From CAZSSM01 sp964609385 (lineage in GTDB: Bacteria; Planctomycetota; Planctomycetia; Isosphaerales; Isosphaeraceae): a DNA stretch of 46,232 nucleotides. Below are positions 41,516 through 46,232 of the stretch, piece by piece. The notes beneath the pieces are model-generated. The model worked only from the letters and a program-made list of their open reading frames with translations. It ran no database searches and had not been told where the DNA came from. The stretch's first letter is position 1. Every line of letters begins with the position of its first letter. The stretch is from positions 1 through 46,232 of the forward strand of contig CAZSSM010000056.1 of NCBI GenBank assembly GCA_964609385.1, written 5' to 3'. Position numbers and translations under genes: made by a program.

Positions 41516-43231
41516 ATGCCATGGATTCAACAATACGATCCCTTTTCCCACGTCGGGCTCTCGACCGCCGCGGCCACCTCACCAGTCTTGGTCCTGATGG
41601 GTCTCTTGATCAGTGGTCGGGTCCGCGCATGGCAAGCGGCCTGGGCCGGCCTGGCCACCGCATGGACCGTGGCGGTCTTGGGCTTCGGGATGCCCGCGTT
41701 GACGGCCACTGCGGCGGCCGGCTACGGCTTGGTCTTTGCCATCTTCCGAATTGTCTGGTTGATCTTGGCGGCCGTGTTTCTGTACCGCATCACGGTGGAG
41801 ACCGGCCAGTTCGCCGTGATCAAGGCGTCGGTCGCACGACTCTCGGGCGATTGTCGAATCCAAGCGGTTCTCGTGGCCTTCAGCTTCGGTGCACTGATCG
41901 AAGGCGTGGCCGGGTTTGGTGCACCGGTGGCGATCTCGGCGGCCTTGCTGGTTGGGTTAGGGTTCCCGGCCCGACGAGCAGCCGTGGTCTGCCTGGTCGC
42001 CAACACAGCGCCGGTGGCTTGGGGGGCCTTGGGGATCCCGATCCAGACCTTGGCCGATGTCACCGGACTGCCAATCGAGGCTCTCAGCGCGACCGCCGGG
42101 CGCATCCTGCCGCCGATCTCGCTGATCATCCCGTTCTGGTTGATCCGGATTCTGGTCCCGGGTCATCAGGCTCGTGCCGTCTGGCCCGCACCGTTCGTGA
42201 TTGGTCTGACCTTCGCCCTGACCCAAGCGATTTGGTCTAACTTTGTCGGACCGGTCCTGGTCGATATCGTCTCATCAGTAGCCAGCCTGGGCGCCGGTGT
42301 GCTCCTACTCCGGTCTTGGAGGCCAGCCCAGACCCTCCACTTCGATCAGGACGGCCGGATCGTCGAGGACGAGCCGCAAACCCCGGCACAGGTCGCCGAC
42401 GATCCGACCCTCGGCCCGCTGACGACGCCTCGGGTGCTCCGCGCCTGGATGCCCATCGCGTTGTTAACCCTGTTGGTGATGATTTGGGGGCTCCCGGCAA
42501 TCGAGCCCTTGGGCTTGCCGAAGATGCAGAGCTGGCTCAACCAGCACACCTCGTGGACCCCCGGCATGCCAGGCTTGGAAGGCGCGGTCCTCAAAGGGTC
42601 GCTCGATGGCCAAGCGCAGGTTGTTGACCCGTCGCGAACCGAGTCGGCGCGACTCCCCTTGGTGCCGGTCTCGGCCACCGGCACGGCGGTCTTCTTAGCG
42701 GCCGTGTTCAGCGGGTTCCTGCTCGGTCTAGGTCCTCGAGCCCTAGCCCAGATCTTCCTCAAGACCGCCGGATCCCTAGTCCCGGCTGCGGCAGCCATTT
42801 TCGGGATGCTTGCCCTCGGATTCGTGACCAAATATGCCGGGCTCGACACCGTTATGGGCCTGGCCTTGACCCGGGTCGGTCCGGAACTCTACCCGATCTT
42901 CGGAACCCTACTGGGCTGGCTGGGCGTTGCCTTGACCGGTTCGGACACCTCCAGCAATGTGCTCTTCGGCAATCTTCAGGCGATCACCGCGCGTGAGCTG
43001 GGACTCAACCCGATCCTGATGGCCTCGGCCAATTCGACCGGCGGTGTGATGGGGAAGATGATCGACGCTCAATCGATTGTGGTAGCCACAGCAGCCACTG
43101 GATCCCGGAACCAGGAGGCCTCGATCCTCCGAGCGGTCCTGGTCCACAGCGTCGTCCTCGTCTTGATGGTCGCGGCAATCGTCTGGATTTACGCCAAACT
43201 GCTTCCAAACGCGATCCCAATCGTTGAGTGA
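41516..43231 (+). CDS. L-lactate permease family (LctP/LldP) transporter
   Basis: A 571-aa polytopic membrane protein of the lactate permease family, which imports lactate or glycolate with protons. Segments typical of the family are the FSFGALIEGVAGFGAPVAISAALLVG-like region (near residues 118-145), NTAPVAWGALGIPI, and the C-terminal GVALTGSDTSSNVLFGNLQ and ANSTGGVMGKMIDAQSIVVA. About 13 hydrophobic segments are visible. GGAG lies about eight bases upstream of ATG 41516. No lactate dehydrogenase gene is adjacent, so the substrate is an inference from the family. Confidence 0.9.
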   Translation: MPWIQQYDPFSHVGLSTAAATSPVLVLMGLLISGRVRAWQAAWAGLATAWTVAVLGFGMPALTATAAAGYGLVFAIFRIVWLILAAVFLYRITVETGQFAVIKASVARLSGDCRIQAVLVAFSFGALIEGVAGFGAPVAISAALLVGLGFPARRAAVVCLVANTAPVAWGALGIPIQTLADVTGLPIEALSATAGRILPPISLIIPFWLIRILVPGHQARAVWPAPFVIGLTFALTQAIWSNFVGPVLVDIVSSVASLGAGVLLLRSWRPAQTLHFDQDGRIVEDEPQTPAQVADDPTLGPLTTPRVLRAWMPIALLTLLVMIWGLPAIEPLGLPKMQSWLNQHTSWTPGMPGLEGAVLKGSLDGQAQVVDPSRTESARLPLVPVSATGTAVFLAAVFSGFLLGLGPRALAQIFLKTAGSLVPAAAAIFGMLALGFVTKYAGLDTVMGLALTRVGPELYPIFGTLLGWLGVALTGSDTSSNVLFGNLQAITARELGLNPILMASANSTGGVMGKMIDAQSIVVATAATGSRNQEASILRAVLVHSVVLVLMVAAIVWIYAKLLPNAIPIVE

Positions 43232-43254
43232 GCCGGGAACGTTCCCGTCCCGGC
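43232..43254 (+). terminator. Hairpin directly after the lactate permease gene
   Basis: GCCGGGA at 43232-43238 pairs with TCCCGGC at 43248-43254 (loop 9), starting right after the stop codon. No T-tract follows, so it may only mark or protect the 3' end. The rest of the 301-bp gap to the next gene (43255-43532) shows nothing but its ribosome site. Confidence 0.45.
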
Positions 43255-43532
43255 CTTGAGACATCCCCCGCAGACACAATCGATGGTCCTTCCTCTTCGA
43301 CAGCAACCAACGGTAAGTTCGGCTTGGCAGGACCCGGCACCGCGAACAAGATGACCGCACGTCACCACAGCGGGCTCCCTTGCGCTAACAAGGGCGATCC
43401 CCTCAACCAGTTAAGTTGATACGAGAAAAGCCTGCGGCACTCTGAGGCGACGCTTCGAGGATGAGCGACGCTCGATCCACAACGGCGGGGTCAGGATCCC
43501 CGCTCCCACCCGGTTCCGGTAAGGATGCCCCC

Positions 43533-44861
43533 ATGAGCCCGCGACTCTGTTTGGTCGAGGACGCCGCTGCGACGCGGCTGGAACCGTTGACGTTGACCCG
43601 TCCAAGCTTTGCACTGCGATGTGGTGCCTGGAGCCTAGGACAACGGATCGGCCGCGCCCTCGGCATCGGACCCGGACCAGCCCGCAACGGCGCGGTGGTC
43701 CGATCTGGTTTGGCCGAACTCGTCGCCGAGGATCAACCGCATTTGGCCGTTAACGATCGGCTCTGGCTCAGTCGAGGGACGACCCTCATGGCCAATGGGC
43801 GTTGGGTCCCCGCGGAGGACCTGCCCGCGGCCGATCCGTCCGAGGGTCCTTGGGTCGGACTCTGCCAGGGCCGACCCGCGTTAGCCCAAGTCGGTCCCGA
43901 TGAAGCGATCCAGCTTGAGCCCGGACACATCGACAACTGGTTTGAGCAAGTCGCATCGCGTCACGCCCGTCGCGAGATCGGTGGTCACTGGATCGATCAC
44001 CCTTGGGATCTGGTCGAACTGAACGGCGCGTTGATCGAACGTGATTTGGCGACCTGTGGTCACCGGGGTGTGACGAACCGCCACCTCTCAACGATCCATC
44101 TGGTCGGACCCTCTGACCGCTTGGCCATCCACGAGTCGGTGCAGATCGACCCCTGCGTGGTCGTCGACACCCGAGGCGGTCCGGTGATCATTGAGGCTCA
44201 GGCCCAAGTCCAGGCCTTCACCCGGATCGAAGGGCCATGTGTCATCGGGCGTCAAACCCAATTGTTCCGGGCCAACCTCCGAGGTGGAGTCACCTTGGGA
44301 CCCCAGTGTCGGATCGGCGGAGAAGTCGAAGAGTCGATCATTCAAGGATACACCAACAAATACCATGAAGGGTTCTTAGGTCACGCTTATTTGGGTGCTT
44401 GGGTTAACCTGGGCGCGATCACCTCGAACAGCGACCTGCGCAACGATTACGGTCCGGTCCAGGTCCCGCTCACCGGTGAGCCGATCCCGACCGGTCGCGC
44501 CAAGATCGGCTGCTTCCTCGGCGACCACACCCGGACCGGCCTGGGAAGCCTGATCAACACTGGGACGGCCGTCGGTGTCATGTGCAACCTGCTCCCGGCC
44601 GGCCTGCTCCTGCCGAAGTATGTCCCGTCCTTCTCGGCGGTGCTCTACGGTCGGATCGCCTCGAGCTGGGAACTGGACAAGCTCTTCGAGACAGCGAGGG
44701 TGGTCAAGGGACGTCGAGGCCTCGAGTTCACCCCCACCGAGGAACGGTTTTACCGTGATCTCCACGAGCGCACACGCCTGGAACGCGAACGCCTCTATCT
44801 GCGAGCTGCTAACACCCCGACGGTCCGCGAGCGCGTCACACCTCCGTCCCAAACCGGTTGA
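43533..44861 (+). CDS. GlmU-like nucleotidyltransferase/acyltransferase (TIGR03991-type)
   Basis: A 442-aa protein with a degenerate sugar-phosphate nucleotidyltransferase-like N-terminal half and a C-terminal left-handed beta-helix, as in bifunctional GlmU that makes UDP-GlcNAc. The N-terminus LCLVEDAAATRLEPLTLTRPSFALRCG, the NDRLWLSRGT region and the hexapeptide-rich stretch from about residue 215 (CVVVDTRGGPVIIEAQAQV-like, EGPCVIGRQTQL, GGVTLGPQCRIGGEVE) match the alternative GlmU family seen in Bacteroidetes and Planctomycetes. The FLGHAYLGAWVNLGA and SDLRNDYG elements are characteristic. ATG 43533 has AAGGA about eight bases upstream, preferred over ATG 43461, which would add 24 low-complexity residues. 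Exact activity is inferred from family. Confidence 0.82.
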   Translation: MSPRLCLVEDAAATRLEPLTLTRPSFALRCGAWSLGQRIGRALGIGPGPARNGAVVRSGLAELVAEDQPHLAVNDRLWLSRGTTLMANGRWVPAEDLPAADPSEGPWVGLCQGRPALAQVGPDEAIQLEPGHIDNWFEQVASRHARREIGGHWIDHPWDLVELNGALIERDLATCGHRGVTNRHLSTIHLVGPSDRLAIHESVQIDPCVVVDTRGGPVIIEAQAQVQAFTRIEGPCVIGRQTQLFRANLRGGVTLGPQCRIGGEVEESIIQGYTNKYHEGFLGHAYLGAWVNLGAITSNSDLRNDYGPVQVPLTGEPIPTGRAKIGCFLGDHTRTGLGSLINTGTAVGVMCNLLPAGLLLPKYVPSFSAVLYGRIASSWELDKLFETARVVKGRRGLEFTPTEERFYRDLHERTRLERERLYLRAANTPTVRERVTPPSQTG

Positions 44862-45006
44862 TTCGAGCCGCCCAATGGCTCGATCGATCTTCATGCAATC
44901 TCCGCAAGTTCTACATGGAGAGTTGTCGCACAGCTCGCTCCCGAGCGGAGGATGGGTTTAGAATGATCCGCCGACCCTCCACTCTCCGACCTCGATCGAG
45001 CTGTTC

Positions 45007-46020
45007 ATGACTTCAACGCGCCTCACCACCTCGGACTCGAGCCGATACGCCCCGCCATTCTCAGCCACTCCCAAGCCCAGCGCAAGCGCACCGGTCTCGC
45101 TGCTCTTGATGGTGTTGCTGACATCGACGACGGCCCCGTCGGCCCGGATGGCCGTCCAGGAGATGCCGATCGCGGTGCTCCCGCTGATCCGGTTCGGATC
45201 GGCCGGGCTCTGTCTCCTGCCGGCGGTGCTCTGGAGAGGACGGAGAGGCCTAACCCGGCTGTTTATCGAGGACTGGCCTCGCTTGCTGATCGCCGCGTCG
45301 CTCTGCATCCCGATCAATCAGGCGTTGTTCCTCAACGGAGCCAAGCTCGCCCCGACCATGCACGTCGGGCTACTCTATGCAGCCTGTCCGCTGGTCGTGC
45401 TGATCGTGGCGATCCTGATCGGCCAAGAAAATCTGACCCGCCCTCGACTGATGGGCATCCTGCTAACAGTTCTCGGCGTGGCGGGCATCGCCCTCGGCGC
45501 GGCCTGGGAGGGAGCGCTGGTCGCCGAGGGAGCAGACCCAGACCCGGACGTCGTCCGTCGGACGCTCCTGGGCGATGCGGCGATTGTTGGTGCAGTACTC
45601 TCGTGGGGGATGTATATGGCTCTTTCGCGACCGCTGATCCTCAAGCACGGGGCCTTGACGACCCTAGCCGGTGTCTTTCTGACCGGAAGCCTGTTGCAAG
45701 TGCCGCTGGGGCTGATGGCTACCGACGTCGGATCGCGGCTCGCTCAGGCATCCACAACGTCCTGGCTAGCGTTGACATATCTCAGCCTCATCGTGACCGT
45801 TCTGGGCCTCTGGTTCCAGAACCGCGCCCTTCAACGCTACGAGGCCAGCCTGGTTGCCGCCGTCGGCAACGTTGCGCCGTTGTTGACAGTCCTTTGGTCG
45901 ATCTGGCTCTTCGACGAGCGACTCACCACCGCCTTCGTCCTGGGAGCCTTGTTGATCCTGGTCGGGGTCGGCTGGGCACGGCGACAGCCGAAGCCCTCGC
46001 GAGCTCGAGCCCTAACATGA
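45007..46020 (+). CDS. EamA/DMT-superfamily transporter
   Basis: A 337-aa membrane protein with about ten hydrophobic segments in two EamA repeats, the drug/metabolite transporter layout. The first repeat contains LIRFGSAGLCLLPA and NQALFLNGAKLAPTMHVGLLYA, and the second contains GDAAIVGAVLSWGMYMALSRP, FQNRALQRYEASLVAAVGNVAPLLTVLWSIWLFDERLT. The N-terminal ~25 residues are polar and unconserved. Substrate is unknown; members export amino acids, sugars or metabolites. The ATG at 45007 is 145 bp after the GlmU-like gene, so co-transcription is possible. Confidence 0.85.
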   Translation: MTSTRLTTSDSSRYAPPFSATPKPSASAPVSLLLMVLLTSTTAPSARMAVQEMPIAVLPLIRFGSAGLCLLPAVLWRGRRGLTRLFIEDWPRLLIAASLCIPINQALFLNGAKLAPTMHVGLLYAACPLVVLIVAILIGQENLTRPRLMGILLTVLGVAGIALGAAWEGALVAEGADPDPDVVRRTLLGDAAIVGAVLSWGMYMALSRPLILKHGALTTLAGVFLTGSLLQVPLGLMATDVGSRLAQASTTSWLALTYLSLIVTVLGLWFQNRALQRYEASLVAAVGNVAPLLTVLWSIWLFDERLTTAFVLGALLILVGVGWARRQPKPSRARALT

Positions 46021-46062
46021 TTTGTATTTCACAAAATTACTTGAATAGCATAAAAATATGCT

Positions 46063-46100
46063 TAAAAAAAAACGGCGGCCCGTCATGTGACGAGCCGCCG
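46063..46100 (-). terminator. Rho-independent terminator for minus-strand gene at right edge
   Basis: A 13-bp stem (46073-46085 with 46088-46100, one G-U pair at most) is followed on the minus strand by a run of nine or more T. It lies just after the stop codon of the partial gene at the window end, and is the clearest intrinsic terminator in the window. Confidence 0.85.
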
Positions 46101-46115
46101 GTCATCAAGAGTCGT

Positions 46116-46232
46116 TCACGCTCCGACTTGGGTCGCCTGATCTTGGTAGGATTCGCGGCCGTCCTCGAGCGAGTCGTGAGCGCGGTAGTGGTGGAGGTTG
46201 TGGGCCCCGTGCGCCACATGGGTGAACTTCTT
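46116..46232 (-). CDS. C-terminal fragment of an unidentified protein
   Basis: The minus strand is open from the window edge to a TGA at 46116-46118, giving 38 residues that begin KKFTHVAHGAHNLHHYRAHD and end in DQATQVGA. The fragment is rich in His and then acidic, and a strong terminator follows immediately, which supports it being a real gene end. I do not recognise the family. Confidence 0.55.
   Translation of the reverse strand, partial: KKFTHVAHGAHNLHHYRAHDSLEDGRESYQDQATQVGA

Overview
The window looks like a high-GC chromosomal segment of a bacterium in the Planctomycetota, probably related to Isosphaeraceae. This is an inference from gene content: a very large RNase E/G, a secreted FGE-type sulfatase-maturation enzyme, an Hpf/PtsN/HPr set, an alternative GlmU-like protein, and a PUFA-synthase operon. 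No 16S rRNA is present to confirm it. I see no rRNA or tRNA genes, CRISPR array, insertion sequence or integrase. The first ~100 bases are an extreme C-rich tract that may be a contig-edge artefact, and the right edge cuts a minus-strand gene.

Layout. Bases 123-6630 hold housekeeping and envelope genes: a DUF1499 membrane-anchored protein, a Maf/YceF nucleotide pyrophosphatase, an FGE-type lipoprotein, a secreted SMP-30/gluconolactonase-like protein, a polytopic HGSNAT-like membrane protein and a rhomboid protease. A PNPOx-like flavoprotein follows at 6812-7483.

The centrepiece is 7668-28703, seven tightly packed plus-strand genes: pfaD-like enoyl reductase, pfaA-like KS-AT-ACPx3-KR-DH synthase, pfaC-like KS-CLF-AT-(DH)4 synthase, then oleA, oleB, oleC and oleD. 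Overlapping stop/start codons and 0-14 nt gaps suggest one ~21 kb operon. Together these genes could build polyunsaturated acyl chains on a PUFA synthase and join two chains head-to-head (OleA condensation, OleD ketone reduction, OleC beta-lactone formation, OleB decarboxylation) into a very long polyene hydrocarbon. Having both systems fused into one operon is the most interesting feature of the window. The operon ends at a 12-bp perfect hairpin facing a B12-dependent ribonucleotide reductase (nrdJ).

Bases 31860-41212 are mostly minus strand. They carry an 856-bp gene-free stretch with several hairpins, rplU without rpmA, a giant RNase E/G whose S1 domain is split by a charged insertion of about 855 residues, a DUF2344 radical-SAM-linked protein, and an HPr-PtsN-Hpf regulatory group. 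Bases 41516-46020 are plus strand: a lactate-permease-family transporter, a GlmU-like sugar nucleotidyltransferase/left-handed beta-helix protein and an EamA-family exporter. The window ends with a strong rho-independent terminator and the last 38 codons of an unidentified minus-strand gene.
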